Shown piece by piece: positions 42,010 through 51,148 of a stretch of 64,000 nt of DNA (position 1 is the first letter of the stretch; every line of letters begins with the position of its first letter). The position numbers and the translations under genes are program-made. Below the pieces are notes generated by a model. It made no database searches. It was given only the letters and a program-made list of their open reading frames with translations, and was not told the DNA's origin. This stretch comes from an uncultured Chitinophaga sp. (GTDB lineage Bacteria > Bacteroidota > Bacteroidia > Chitinophagales > Chitinophagaceae). The stretch is from NCBI RefSeq assembly GCF_946479755.1, contig NZ_CAMLHC010000013.1:62001-126000 (forward strand), given 5' to 3'.

Positions 42010-44106
42010 TTATAATTTCAGCAATCTGGCGTTGATAGCTACTATGACGGTGCTCACTGTCATCAGTACCGCACCGGCGGCGGGACTTAACAGTACTCCC
42101 CAGTGATACAACACACCGGCTGCCAGCGGCATGGTGATGACGTTGTAACCGGTGGCCCAGGCCAGATTCTGGATCATTTTGCGGTAGGTCGCCTTGCCGA
42201 AACGTACCAGGCTGACGATGTCCTGCGGGTTGCTGTTGACCAGCACAATGCCTGCTGTTTCAGCAGCGATATCGGATCCGGAGCCGATAGCGATCCCAAT
42301 ATCCGCCTGGGCCAGCGCCGGCGCATCGTTAATACCGTCGCCGGTCATGGCTACGAACTGGCCTGCGTCCTGCAACTTTTTGATTTCTTCCAGTTTCTGA
42401 TGCGGCAATACTTCTGCGATATAGTTATCCAGCCGGAGCTGTTGCGCTACGGCGGCCGCCACTTTTTTGTTGTCGCCGGTGAGCAGTACGCTGGCGATAT
42501 GTTCTTTTTTCAACGCCTGGATAGCTGGCAGTGATTCCGGCCTGATTTCATCCGCCAGTACAATATAGCCTGCCGGCTGACCATCTACGATCACAAAAGA
42601 CAAGGTGCCGGTATCCGTTTGGGCTACCGCCGCCTGCTGCGGGAACTGTTCTTTCACATAGGCAGGACTTACCACCTGCACTTTTTTTCCGCTGACGGTG
42701 GCACTGATGCCTTTGCCGGCCATGGCCTGCATATTGCTGGCAGCCGGTATCTGCAGGCCTTCGGCGCGGGCCCTGTCTACAATACCGGTAGCAATAGGAT
42801 GCTCCGACTGCTGTTCCACGGCAGCTGCCAACGTCAGTATTTCCTGTTGATTGTAACGGTTGTCGAGTGTTTCCAGTTGCACCACCTGGAACTTGCCCAC
42901 GGTGAGCGTACCGGTTTTATCGAATACCAGCGTGGTGATTTTACGGGCATTTTCGAAGGCTGTCCTGTTTTTGATCAGCAGGCCGTTTTTGGCGGCCACG
43001 GTGGTAGAGCGGGCCACCACCAGCGGTACGGCGAGGCCCAGGGCGTGCGGGCAGCAGATAACGATGACTGTCACCATCCGTTCCATGGCAAAAGAGACAG
43101 ACTGTCCGTCGATACGCCAGTAGGCGAACGTGGCGATACCTGCAACAATAGCGATAATAGTCAGCCACCGGGCGGCCTTGTCGGCCAGCAGCTGTGTATT
43201 GGATTTGGCCTGCTGCGCATCGTGGACCAGTTTGATCACCTGCGACAGATAGGAAGCTGCAGCATTGTGCGTGACCTTGATATGCAGCGCCTGGTTACCG
43301 TTGATTGATCCGGCGATCACCCGGTCGCCTGTACTTTTTTTCACCGGCTTGGACTCTCCTGTCAGCATGGATTCATTGAGATAACTGCTGCCTTCTGTTA
43401 CCGTGCCGTCGGCCGCTACTTTTTCCCCGGGCTTTACCAGCACGATATCGCCGGGCTGCAGGCTGTCGGTTTTCACTTCCCGGATATTACCACCGTCCAC
43501 CAGGTGAGCTTCCGCCGGCATGAGTTGTACCAGCAGTTCCAGTTCGCGCGAAGCGCCGGCCACGGACTTCATTTCAATCCAGTGCCCCAGCAACATGATC
43601 AGGATCAGGGTGGCCAGTTCCCAGAAAAAGTCCATGCCCTGCAATCCGAACAGCGTAGCCACGCTATACACAAAAGCCACAGTAATGGCGAAGCCGATCA
43701 GCGTCATCATACCGGGGTTGCGCATCCGCATTTCGGACCACCAGCCGGAAAGGAAAGGCCAGCCGCCATAAAAGAAAATGACGGCAGACAGCGCACACAG
43801 GAGGTAGTTATCGCCCGGAAAACTGATATTCAGCCCCATCCAGTGCTGGATCATTTTTGACAGCAGCATGACCGGGATGGTGAGCACCAACACTACATAA
43901 AACCGTTGCCGGAAATCGCGGATCATGGCGTGATGGTCATGTCCGGCATGGCTGGTATGCCCGGCGTGGCCTGAGTGCGGGGAATGAGGGGTATGCCCGG
44001 CATGGTCCGTATGGTCATGCACGTGGCCGGCGTCCGCGTCGGCCTGTGGCTCCCGATCGTGATGATCGTGGTCCATGTGCATATGCATGTGCTGGTGTTT
44101 GTCCAT
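42010..44106 (-). CDS. CopB-type (P1B-3) copper/silver-exporting P-type ATPase
   Basis: The 698-residue pump has a His-rich N-terminus (residues 1-60 with about 21 His, in HH, HDHH and GHAGH patterns) in place of the CXXC domains of CopA. Membrane segments flank the actuator motif TGES (249-252); the ion-channel motif is CPH (352-354), which defines the P1B-3 class; DKTGT follows with the phosphorylated Asp at 396; then SEHPIA and GDGINDAPALAQADIGIAIG. P1B-3 pumps export Cu2+, Cu+ or Ag+. It is a single gene; an imperfect cop-box-like site is at 44129-44138. Confidence 0.93.
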   Translation of the reverse strand: MDKHQHMHMHMDHDHHDREPQADADAGHVHDHTDHAGHTPHSPHSGHAGHTSHAGHDHHAMIRDFRQRFYVVLVLTIPVMLLSKMIQHWMGLNISFPGDNYLLCALSAVIFFYGGWPFLSGWWSEMRMRNPGMMTLIGFAITVAFVYSVATLFGLQGMDFFWELATLILIMLLGHWIEMKSVAGASRELELLVQLMPAEAHLVDGGNIREVKTDSLQPGDIVLVKPGEKVAADGTVTEGSSYLNESMLTGESKPVKKSTGDRVIAGSINGNQALHIKVTHNAAASYLSQVIKLVHDAQQAKSNTQLLADKAARWLTIIAIVAGIATFAYWRIDGQSVSFAMERMVTVIVICCPHALGLAVPLVVARSTTVAAKNGLLIKNRTAFENARKITTLVFDKTGTLTVGKFQVVQLETLDNRYNQQEILTLAAAVEQQSEHPIATGIVDRARAEGLQIPAASNMQAMAGKGISATVSGKKVQVVSPAYVKEQFPQQAAVAQTDTGTLSFVIVDGQPAGYIVLADEIRPESLPAIQALKKEHIASVLLTGDNKKVAAAVAQQLRLDNYIAEVLPHQKLEEIKKLQDAGQFVAMTGDGINDAPALAQADIGIAIGSGSDIAAETAGIVLVNSNPQDIVSLVRFGKATYRKMIQNLAWATGYNVITMPLAAGVLYHWGVLLSPAAGAVLMTVSTVIVAINARLLKL

Positions 44107-44127
44107 AGCGATATCCGGTTTTAAGTA

Positions 44128-44155
44128 TTACAACTGTGTGTTTTAATTGTTGTAA
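44128..44155 (-). promoter_or_regulatory. Inverted repeat and cop-box-like site upstream of the copper pump
   Basis: TTACAAC (44128-44134) and GTTGTAA (44149-44155) form a perfect inverted pair. Within it TACAACTGTG (44129-44138) matches the CopY operator TACANNTGTA at all but the last base. It lies 22-49 bases before the ATG at 44106. Confidence 0.35.
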
Positions 44156-44210
44156 AGTTGCCGAATATATCGCCGGAAGATTTACATAATCCGGGAAGAG
44201 ATTTACAGGA

Positions 44211-45062
44211 TTATCGCGTACCCATATGCTCCAGCCATTTGGCTGCCAGCGCCGGCCATACTTCCGCAGCGCTATTGCCCGGGCGGAGGCCGTAACCATG
44301 ACCGCCTTTGGCATAAAAATGCAGCTCAGCAGGAACGCCGGCATCGCGCAGGGCACCGGCCATCACCAGGGCGCTGTTGCCATAGGTATCATCGGCGGTA
44401 GCAAAAAGGAACATGGAGGGTGTTTGTTTATCAATGTGCAGTTCCGGTGTCAGCGTACGTCCTTCTCCCCTGTCGAGATATGCGGGGTAGATCAGCATGC
44501 CGAAAGCCGGGCGGGCTGACAACGAATCTGCTTTATCCACGGGCGTATATGCTTTTACGTTATACTGCGTCGCTGCTCTGGCGGTAAGGCTTCCGCCGGC
44601 TGAAAAGCCCATCATGCCTATTTTTTCAGGGTCCAGCTTCCATTCTTTGGCGCGGCTGCGTACAATGCGCATGGCGCGTTGCGCGTCCTGCAGGGCGCCG
44701 GCTTCCTTTTTGGGTACCCGGTATTGCAGCACAAACGCGGTATAACCCAGCTGGTTGAGCCACTGCGCGATCTCATAGCCTTCCAGGTTGATGGCGAGGA
44801 TATTGTAACCGCCGCCGGGGCATATGATGACACCTACATTTCTGGCATGCGCCGGATCGGCCGGATACACCTCCAGTACCGGATCGGTCACATCGGTGAG
44901 GCGTACCACACCACGGCTGGTATCGGATGTAGGCACGGCAGCGTGGCGTGCAGCGGTTTCACCGGGAACGGCGGCCGGCCATAAATGAATGGTTTCCTTG
45001 TGTTGCGCGTTTGTTACAGCGTATGGTGCAAGCATCAGCATGAAGATAATAAATGGTTTCAT
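44211..45062 (-). CDS. Secreted alpha/beta hydrolase, acetylxylan esterase-like
   Basis: The ATG at 45062 (MKPFIIFMLMLAPYAVTNAQ) begins a signal peptide; an open frame continues to 45158 but is not needed. The product has 283 residues. It shows VGVIICPGGGYNILAINLEG (oxyanion hole), the nucleophile motif MGFSAGGSLTARAA, an acid region in SMFLFATADDTYGNSALVMA and a terminal His in YAKGGHGYGLRPG. The closest families are the BD-FAE/Axe2-like esterases that remove acetyl or feruloyl groups from xylan. Not in a clear operon. Confidence 0.87.
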   Translation of the reverse strand: MKPFIIFMLMLAPYAVTNAQHKETIHLWPAAVPGETAARHAAVPTSDTSRGVVRLTDVTDPVLEVYPADPAHARNVGVIICPGGGYNILAINLEGYEIAQWLNQLGYTAFVLQYRVPKKEAGALQDAQRAMRIVRSRAKEWKLDPEKIGMMGFSAGGSLTARAATQYNVKAYTPVDKADSLSARPAFGMLIYPAYLDRGEGRTLTPELHIDKQTPSMFLFATADDTYGNSALVMAGALRDAGVPAELHFYAKGGHGYGLRPGNSAAEVWPALAAKWLEHMGTR

Positions 45063-45114
45063 AACGGGAATTTCGGGTATCAACAAATGTAATAAACGTT
45101 TCCCGCAAATAAAA

Positions 45115-45142
45115 GGGACGGTCTTCCTGCGAAGACCATCCC
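45115..45142 (-). terminator. Terminator of the small lipoprotein gene
   Basis: A 12-bp stem with one mismatch (45115-45126 with 45131-45142), four-base loop, then TTTTATTT on the minus strand, 44 bases after the stop at 45186. Confidence 0.75.
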
Positions 45143-45185
45143 TCCCTCTAATCACCACTGAACTTTTTAACCTTATCCTCTCTGT

Positions 45186-45683
45186 TTAAATTGCTACAAA
45201 CGTAAGCACCACGGTGCGCGGTGTCGGATCATCGTTATAATGCCCGGTGCCGGTTATTTTATAACTGGTGTTGTTGATTTTTTCTGCGCGGTAGGTGCCT
45301 GTAAAATCATCGTCGTCTCCGCGGCCTTCCAGCGTTCCGTCCGCCTTGAGGTCCCAGTTGAACGTGCGCCGCTGCGGGCTTGCAGGGGAACATTTTGTCG
45401 GGCCCTCGTCTTCGGCGGCTGTTCCGTTCGCGAAATATTCCGTGAAATCGTCTTTCATACAAGCAGGGAACACAGCATAGAGGTCAGTGATCACCTGGCC
45501 TTCGCCGTCATCTATACCGGGATTGACGGTGTAAGCGCTCAGCTGCCATTTTTTGCCGACCAGGAATTCTTTGAAGGAAAGATCTTTGGGGTCATCCTTT
45601 TTGTCTTTTTTGCATTGGGTGAACAGGAGCATCCCTGAAACGGCACATAACGCCATCACGGATTGGGGGAACCATTTTTTCAT
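45186..45683 (-). CDS. Small lipocalin-like lipoprotein of unknown function
   Basis: The 165-residue protein has a lipoprotein signal (VMALCAVSGMLLFTQC) followed by a Lys/Asp-rich linker (KKDKKDDPKD). The mature part (FKEFLVGKKWQLSAYTVNPG, FTEYFANGTAAEDEG, FNWDLKADGTLEGRGDDDD, SYKITGTGHYND) has the length, strands and start typical of Bacteroidota lipocalin-like lipoproteins. No catalytic motif is seen. It is a single gene with its own terminator. Confidence 0.8.
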   Translation of the reverse strand: MKKWFPQSVMALCAVSGMLLFTQCKKDKKDDPKDLSFKEFLVGKKWQLSAYTVNPGIDDGEGQVITDLYAVFPACMKDDFTEYFANGTAAEDEGPTKCSPASPQRRTFNWDLKADGTLEGRGDDDDFTGTYRAEKINNTSYKITGTGHYNDDPTPRTVVLTFVAI

Positions 45684-45813
45684 GACTAAGTGTTTGTTTA
45701 TTCTGATGCAAACCTACAACAGGCGGTCTGCCGGGGTTTCAGTAGAAACACTTAATTGAAAAAACAGGGAGTTTATGCAGGCAGCGTAGCCACTACCCTG
45801 CCTGCAGTATGCT

Positions 45814-46569
45814 TTATTTAACGCACTGGAGCCAGGCTTCCGCCATGAGCTGTGCGCCTGCCACGCTGGGGTGTACGCCATCGGGCGTCCAGTAGGCCGC
45901 CGGCGCCGCCTGCACGGCTTTATCATAGATGGCCTGGTAAGGAATGAAGACAGCCTTGTATTTGTCTGCCAGTTCGCGGGCGGCAGCGCGGTATTCGTTG
46001 AACGTCGGATACCATCTGTCGTCCACGGCTTTCACGCCTTTAACGGCATACGGTTCCCCGATGATGAGCTGTACCTCCGGCAAAGCCTGCCTGGTGCGGT
46101 CCAGCAGCTTGTCATAGTCGTCATGGTACACTTTGGAAGTGCCTTTGTAGTTGCCATTGAGCGTATGCCAGAAGTCATTGACCCCTACGAGGATGCTCAA
46201 TACATCAGGCTTCAGTTGCAGGCAGTCCGCATCCCAGCGTTCGGCCAGCTGGAACACTTTATTGCCGCTGATGCCTTTGTTGTAAAACTTCAGGTTGTCG
46301 CCCGGCCGTTTCAGCAACAGGTGAGCGGCGGCGAGGTGCGGGTAACCGCCACCCAGGGCGGAGCCGTTATTGGCGTCCATGGCGTCGCGCTTGCGGCCCA
46401 CATCAGTGATGGAATCACCCTGGAAGAGGATGACGCCTTCTTTTTTCAGCGTCACCTTTTTGCCTTTGTCAGCAGACACGGCGGCAGACACGATATTGGG
46501 AATACTAATGGCAGCGAGGCTTCCCATGGATACGTTTTTCAGAAAATTTCGACGGTTCGATGAATTCAT
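45814..46569 (-). CDS. SGNH/GDSL hydrolase exported by the Tat route
   Basis: The 251-residue protein starts MNSSNRRNFLKNVSMGSLAA, a twin-arginine signal. Block I with the catalytic Ser is FQGDSITDVGR; the oxyanion Gly and Asn are in YNKGISGNKVFQL and LVGVNDFWHTLNG; the catalytic Asp and His are in YWTPDGVHPSVAGAQL. Such enzymes deacetylate or de-esterify polysaccharides such as rhamnogalacturonan or xylan. It lies between a lipoprotein and an acyl-CoA dehydrogenase gene without tight spacing. Confidence 0.93.
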   Translation of the reverse strand: MNSSNRRNFLKNVSMGSLAAISIPNIVSAAVSADKGKKVTLKKEGVILFQGDSITDVGRKRDAMDANNGSALGGGYPHLAAAHLLLKRPGDNLKFYNKGISGNKVFQLAERWDADCLQLKPDVLSILVGVNDFWHTLNGNYKGTSKVYHDDYDKLLDRTRQALPEVQLIIGEPYAVKGVKAVDDRWYPTFNEYRAAARELADKYKAVFIPYQAIYDKAVQAAPAAYWTPDGVHPSVAGAQLMAEAWLQCVK

Positions 46570-46589
46570 AACGGATTTTTAAAATAGTA

Positions 46590-46619
46590 AAGGGCTCCAC
46601 CCATACCGGGGAAGCCCTT
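46590..46619 (-). terminator. Terminator of the acyl-CoA dehydrogenase gene
   Basis: AAGGGCT (46590-46596) pairs with AGCCCTT (46613-46619) around a loop containing CC/GG pairs; TTACTATTTT follows on the minus strand. Confidence 0.6.
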
Positions 46620-46645
46620 AAATCTATAAAAAGATTCTGATTTTT

Positions 46646-48004
46646 TTATACAAAGGCGCTGGACCCGGTAATGGCCCTGCCGACGATGAGCGAGTTGATT
46701 TCTTTGGTGCCTTCGTACGAATAGATGGCCTCCGCATCGGCGACAAAGCGGGCTACGTTGTATTCCAGCAGGATACCGTTACCGCCCATCACTTCGCGGG
46801 CGCCCCGCACCACGTCACGGGTGCGCAGCGTACAAAACACTTTGGCCAGGGAAGCATGTTCGTCTTTCAGCCCTCCCTCGTCCTGGATCTCCGACAGCCG
46901 GTACACCATGGTCTGCATAGCGGTGAGATTGGACAGCATCTCCACCAGGTGGCCCTGTATCAGCTGAAAGGAGGCTATCGGTTTTCCGAACTGCTCACGG
47001 GTACGGGTATACGCCAGCGCATTTTCATAGGCGCCGCGTGCACATCCAACCGCTTCCCAGGCCACACTGGCGCGTGTCATGCGGAGCACGCGGCTGGTGT
47101 CCCGGAAGTTATTGGCCCGCTGCAACCTGTCAGCTTCCGCCACATGGCAGTCTTTGAGGGTGATCAGCCCGTTCTGCACGATACGCAGCGCCATCTTATC
47201 ATGCATCTTTTCTACCGACAGTCCCGGAGTGCCTTTCCGCACCAGGAAACCTTTTACCTGGTTATCGTCCACATCCCGCGCCCAGATGACCGTTACGTCC
47301 GCGAAGGTGGCGTTGCCGATCCATTTTTTCTGACCGTTCAGTATCCAGGTATCGCCTTCCCGTTTAGCCGTGGTGGTGAGACCACCGGCCGCGCCGGAAC
47401 CGACTTCCGGTTCGGTCAGGCCGAAAGCGCCTATAATATTGAGCTGCTGCATTCCCGGCAACCATTCATCTTTTTGCGATTCAGATCCCAGCATATAGAT
47501 AGATCCCATGGCCAGTCCGCTCTGCACGCCGAAAAAGGTGGCGATGGAAGCGTCTACCCGTGCCATTTCCATGGCGATAATGCCTTCCATGAGATAGCTG
47601 CGGTTAGGGCAACCGTAACCATCGTACGTAACGCCGCAGATATTCAGCTCTCTGAATTTGGGAATGATCTCAAACGGGAACTCCGCTTTAAGCCAGTATT
47701 CATTGACAATAGGTTGTATCTCTTTTTCCATAAAGGCCCGCACCTTCAGTTGCAGTGCCCTGTCTTCCGCGGTGAGGCGGCTGCTGATGTCATAAAAATC
47801 ACCATCTATCGGCGGCAGCTTCTTTTTGGAGCCTCTGCTGGTCAGCATTTTCATCAGTCCATTCAGCTGGTTGTCATCCATTTTGGCGACTGACGCCATC
47901 ACCTGCGACAAGTCCACCTTCTCCGACAGTTTAGCCAGCATTTTAAAATCGATGCTCTTCAGCAGCTGATAGGCGTTCTTCAGTTTTGTGAAAGTTCCGG
48001 ACAT
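46646..48004 (-). CDS. Acyl-CoA dehydrogenase, glutaryl-CoA dehydrogenase-like
   Basis: From the ATG at 48004 (MSGTFTKLKNAYQLLKSIDF) the protein has 452 residues, with an N-terminal extension of about 65 over the core. It shows the FAD and substrate motifs FGLTEPEVGSGAAGGLTTTA, TWILNGQKKWIGNATFADV, GYGCPNRSYLMEG, and the C-terminal YSYEGTKEINSLIVGRAITG with the glutamate expected of the glutaryl-CoA/isovaleryl-CoA type. It removes two hydrogens from an acyl-CoA thioester, passing them to ETF. The exact substrate cannot be fixed by eye. Confidence 0.92.
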   Translation of the reverse strand: MSGTFTKLKNAYQLLKSIDFKMLAKLSEKVDLSQVMASVAKMDDNQLNGLMKMLTSRGSKKKLPPIDGDFYDISSRLTAEDRALQLKVRAFMEKEIQPIVNEYWLKAEFPFEIIPKFRELNICGVTYDGYGCPNRSYLMEGIIAMEMARVDASIATFFGVQSGLAMGSIYMLGSESQKDEWLPGMQQLNIIGAFGLTEPEVGSGAAGGLTTTAKREGDTWILNGQKKWIGNATFADVTVIWARDVDDNQVKGFLVRKGTPGLSVEKMHDKMALRIVQNGLITLKDCHVAEADRLQRANNFRDTSRVLRMTRASVAWEAVGCARGAYENALAYTRTREQFGKPIASFQLIQGHLVEMLSNLTAMQTMVYRLSEIQDEGGLKDEHASLAKVFCTLRTRDVVRGAREVMGGNGILLEYNVARFVADAEAIYSYEGTKEINSLIVGRAITGSSAFV

Positions 48005-48034
48005 ACTACATGGTTTTATGTGAAAATACGAATT

Positions 48035-48081
48035 GCGGGCCAAAGCAGGAACGATACAAGGATCATTCCGCTTTGGCCCGC
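48035..48081. terminator. Hairpin between the lipoprotein and acyl-CoA dehydrogenase genes
   Basis: GCGGGCCAAAGC (48035-48046) and GCTTTGGCCCGC (48070-48081) form a 12-bp perfect stem; the loop has a further partial pair (GGAACGAT with ATCATTCC). It lies 24 bases after the stop at 48105 on the minus strand. Confidence 0.65.
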
Positions 48082-48104
48082 TGCCGAATTGAATGTTTAT
48101 AATT

Positions 48105-49526
48105 TTATGACTTGACGAACTTCCCTTCCCGCGTGATTTGCAGGGTGGTATTCCCCAGTTGCAGGGTCACCGGCCCCTTCCAATCGCGGATGTCCTGCTG
48201 ATCGAGCGACCCTTTCGGTACATCCGGCAAGCTAACGCCCCGGGGATTGAATAAAACATAGCGGTCTATAATTTCTTCGTTCTCATTGAAAGTGAGCAAT
48301 TCTGCCACCTGCGCGTTTTCCCGGCGGTAAAAAGCAACTTTAACGCTGATCCCGAAGGGAGAACGGTCCCGCAGGGAAAACAATTCCTCCCGCAGTTGAA
48401 GATCTTCTTTTTCAGAAAAATCGTCTTTGTTTGATTGGAAGACTTCCTGTATAGCGGCGTCAGAAAACCCGGGAACAGTGTAGGTAACCCCATGTATTTC
48501 CGCTTCGAATTTCCCACCGGCACCGATATGATAAACTTTGAGGCGGGACACCGTGCTGCTGAGTTCCCACAGCGTCATGTCTGCTATGTTACTGCTGGAC
48601 TCTTCCAGCATAATGCTACCGTCTTGCCGGATAACCGCATTCCTGCTGCGTTGCACGTTACCTTCCCCGGTGATAGCCGTATAAAGATGCAGCTGGTCGA
48701 CCGCACTTCCGTCAGCCTTGCAGCTAATCAGCTGCAAGGTTGTATCCAGCTTCTCCCCATCATCATAACCCGTGGGACCGTAGGCGTATAACAGCAACAA
48801 CGGCTTGCCCGGAAGCTGTATTTTGCCATAATGGTACACATCCAACTGGTCATATCCAATCACCCAACGGTAGGGAAACCAGGGAGAGAAACGGGAAACG
48901 CGTTTCAGTCTTGTTATTTCCGGCCGGCCGGCGGCAAATGGCGCCTGCAAATCGGGGAACCGCGCAGCATATGTTTCAAAAGATGTTTGCTCCAACGGGA
49001 ACGCATGTATTTGCCCTACGGCCGTAAAGGTGAAGTACTGTACACTCGCTTCGTCCTCTGAAGACTTGCCCCAGCGTTGTTCCCGGACCTCCACTACCGT
49101 ATCATTGAGCAGCATCGGCCACCGGCGCATCCACCGGTCACTCGCCTCGTTTGCCGGATGCTGAAGTCCCACTTCCTGCCGGGCAATCTCTTTTCCATCA
49201 GGCGTAAACGTTACCAGGAGGGTCCTGGTGGTATCTCCTTCTTTGATTTGATATTTCACCAGCACGGGAATGAAATCCCGTTTGCCGGGCAACTTCCCGG
49301 CGAAGAGCTGGAAAGGCTTCAGCGCGGCGAAGGGACCGGGAGCAGCTTTCTCCCTGACGTCCAGGTAGGCGTGGTAACGATCGGCAACCGGCAGTCCGTC
49401 CAACCAGGACTTTACAGCAGCGGTATTGGCATGACTACTGTCCGTCCCTGTTTGCCGGCGATCAGCATCCTGCGAACCGCAGGCAAACAGGAACAACAAG
49501 GGCAACAAAAATGGCGTGTATTTCAT
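48105..49526 (-). CDS. Lipoprotein of unknown function, paralogue of the next gene
   Basis: The 473-residue protein has a lipoprotein signal (MKYTPFLLPLLFLFACGSQD). The rest is beta-rich, without a motif I recognise. It is clearly related to the gene at 49534 over its whole length: WLDGLPVADRYHAYLDVREK, VYHYGKIQLPGKPLLLLYAY, ISCKADGSAVDQLHLYTAIT and a final pair ITREGKFV. Both carry repeated DG turns like beta-propeller blades, and both end with a short segment that reads as a stored parameter (TLQLGNTTLQITREGKF). It begins seven bases after the stop of its paralogue, so the two form one operon. Confidence 0.8.
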   Translation of the reverse strand: MKYTPFLLPLLFLFACGSQDADRRQTGTDSSHANTAAVKSWLDGLPVADRYHAYLDVREKAAPGPFAALKPFQLFAGKLPGKRDFIPVLVKYQIKEGDTTRTLLVTFTPDGKEIARQEVGLQHPANEASDRWMRRWPMLLNDTVVEVREQRWGKSSEDEASVQYFTFTAVGQIHAFPLEQTSFETYAARFPDLQAPFAAGRPEITRLKRVSRFSPWFPYRWVIGYDQLDVYHYGKIQLPGKPLLLLYAYGPTGYDDGEKLDTTLQLISCKADGSAVDQLHLYTAITGEGNVQRSRNAVIRQDGSIMLEESSSNIADMTLWELSSTVSRLKVYHIGAGGKFEAEIHGVTYTVPGFSDAAIQEVFQSNKDDFSEKEDLQLREELFSLRDRSPFGISVKVAFYRRENAQVAELLTFNENEEIIDRYVLFNPRGVSLPDVPKGSLDQQDIRDWKGPVTLQLGNTTLQITREGKFVKS

Positions 49527-49533
49527 AGTAGAT

Positions 49534-51015
49534 TTATTGCGCCTGGAACTTTCCTTCCGGCGTAATCTGTAACACTTTATCTTTCAGGGTAACGGTGACA
49601 GGCCCGTTCACAGGCAGTTTACGAACGGTATCATCCTTTTCGATTTCACCATCCACGGAAACATTATCCCGCGCCGACACTTTCTCGTAAGGCGTCTTCT
49701 TCAGATTGTTGTACACCACGTAACGGTCCAGTACCCGCAGATCAGTACCTACCGTATAAATTTCAACCAGCTGTTCACCGCCGTTGTCATAAACATGCAT
49801 CCGCACATACATGGTTTCATCCCGCAGCACGCTGAAGAGCGCCTGTTCAAATTCGGTGTCCAGGGAAGCCGCATCATAATTGCTTCTCCTGGTGGCCAGC
49901 AGTTCTTTCATGTCCGCCGGATTAAATTCGGCGCTGTAAAAGTTTTTCCCTACCAGCTGGCGCTTGAATTTTGCGCCACTTTCCGGGGTGTACACCACCA
50001 GCTCTTCCGATTTGAAGAGAAAGCCGACCTCACCGCCCACGCCGTCTTCATCATTGGATTCTTCCGTCACCCGAATGGTACCGTCTGCAGCGACAGAAGC
50101 GTTTTTTGATGCGCTGTAATACCCTTCAGAGCCAATATATCCGTTCAGCCGGATGCTGCTGCTTTCCTTCCCGTCGGAGGTGTGGTATACCAGCTGTATG
50201 GTGGAATCCATCACAGATTCCCCACCCTCCAGGGAGCCGACGGCATACAATAAATAAGTCCCTTTTCCCGGTACCGGGATTTTACCGTAGTGGAACAATT
50301 TGATTTGCTCGAAATAAATCAGGTCGCTGAAATCAAAGTAAGGTGTCAGCAGCGATACCGGCTGCAGGCCGGTCAACGTATAGTTAGCGGTAAATGGCGT
50401 TGCCAATGTTTTAAAACGCTCTGCATAGGTATTAAAAGGCACCGTTTCCTGCGGAACAGCATTTATCTGTCCCTGGTGGTTGATACGGAATTGTTTGATA
50501 CGCGCCTTGTTTTCTCCGTTGGCGGCGCCTTTTTTCAGGGTATACCAGGTTTCTTTCACCCAAAAAGTACTGTCGTTGAGAAATTCCGGCCACTTGTGAA
50601 TGGAATTGCTTTCATCTCCTTTGGTTTCTTCTTTGCTCATTCCTACCTCCTGCCGGCCAAGCTCCTTTCCATCGGGGCTGTAGATCAGCAGCAGCATCAC
50701 GGAAGAGTCGCTGTCTTTTTTATAAAAGCCCTGTGCGGCAATGGCCAGGTAGTTTTTCTGCCGGGCCACAATACCGGCTGACACGCTGGCAAAACCACTC
50801 TGGGCGAAAGGGCCCAGTGCGCTGTCGATGCTTTCCAGGTCATAGCCATGTACCGGGTGCGGGATGGTTTTCAGGTGTTTCAGCCAGCCTTTAAAATCAA
50901 AAGCAACGGTTTTAACACTGTCGGCAACGGGCTCTTTGGCGGCGCTGCTACTATTGTTACATGAAAAGAAGGCCATCGCTGGCAACAGGATTAACAAGCT
51001 CGCTAATCTTCTCAT
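49534..51015 (-). CDS. Lipoprotein of unknown function, paralogue of the preceding gene
   Basis: The ATG at 51015 (MRRLASLLILLPAMAFFSCN) begins a lipoprotein signal with lipobox AFFSC; an open frame continues to 51204 but would overlap the GH3 gene. The protein has 493 residues and matches its neighbour along its length (FKGWLKHLKTIPHPVHGYDL, FHYGKIPVPGKGTYLLYAVG, VTLKDKVLQITPEGKFQAQ). I do not recognise a family. The genes arose by tandem duplication and then diverged well. They may be surface lipoproteins; no partner genes give a clue. Confidence 0.8.
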   Translation of the reverse strand: MRRLASLLILLPAMAFFSCNNSSSAAKEPVADSVKTVAFDFKGWLKHLKTIPHPVHGYDLESIDSALGPFAQSGFASVSAGIVARQKNYLAIAAQGFYKKDSDSSVMLLLIYSPDGKELGRQEVGMSKEETKGDESNSIHKWPEFLNDSTFWVKETWYTLKKGAANGENKARIKQFRINHQGQINAVPQETVPFNTYAERFKTLATPFTANYTLTGLQPVSLLTPYFDFSDLIYFEQIKLFHYGKIPVPGKGTYLLYAVGSLEGGESVMDSTIQLVYHTSDGKESSSIRLNGYIGSEGYYSASKNASVAADGTIRVTEESNDEDGVGGEVGFLFKSEELVVYTPESGAKFKRQLVGKNFYSAEFNPADMKELLATRRSNYDAASLDTEFEQALFSVLRDETMYVRMHVYDNGGEQLVEIYTVGTDLRVLDRYVVYNNLKKTPYEKVSARDNVSVDGEIEKDDTVRKLPVNGPVTVTLKDKVLQITPEGKFQAQ

Positions 51016-51097
51016 AGGGAAGTTTTTTGGGGTGGCAAGATAGTAAAATATGTGATATGTCCGCCTAACAGGAAAACAGGAAGGAAATATAACGGAA

Positions 51098-51139
51098 AAC
51101 CCTGAACGAAGGCCTTTGATAGCAGCCCCGTTCAGGGTT
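51098..51139 (-). terminator. Terminator of the GH3 gene
   Basis: AACCCTGAACG (51098-51108) pairs perfectly with CGTTCAGGGTT (51129-51139) over a 20-base loop, ten bases after the stop at 51149; TTCCG follows on the minus strand. Confidence 0.65.
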
Positions 51140-51148
51140 ACTTGTTTA

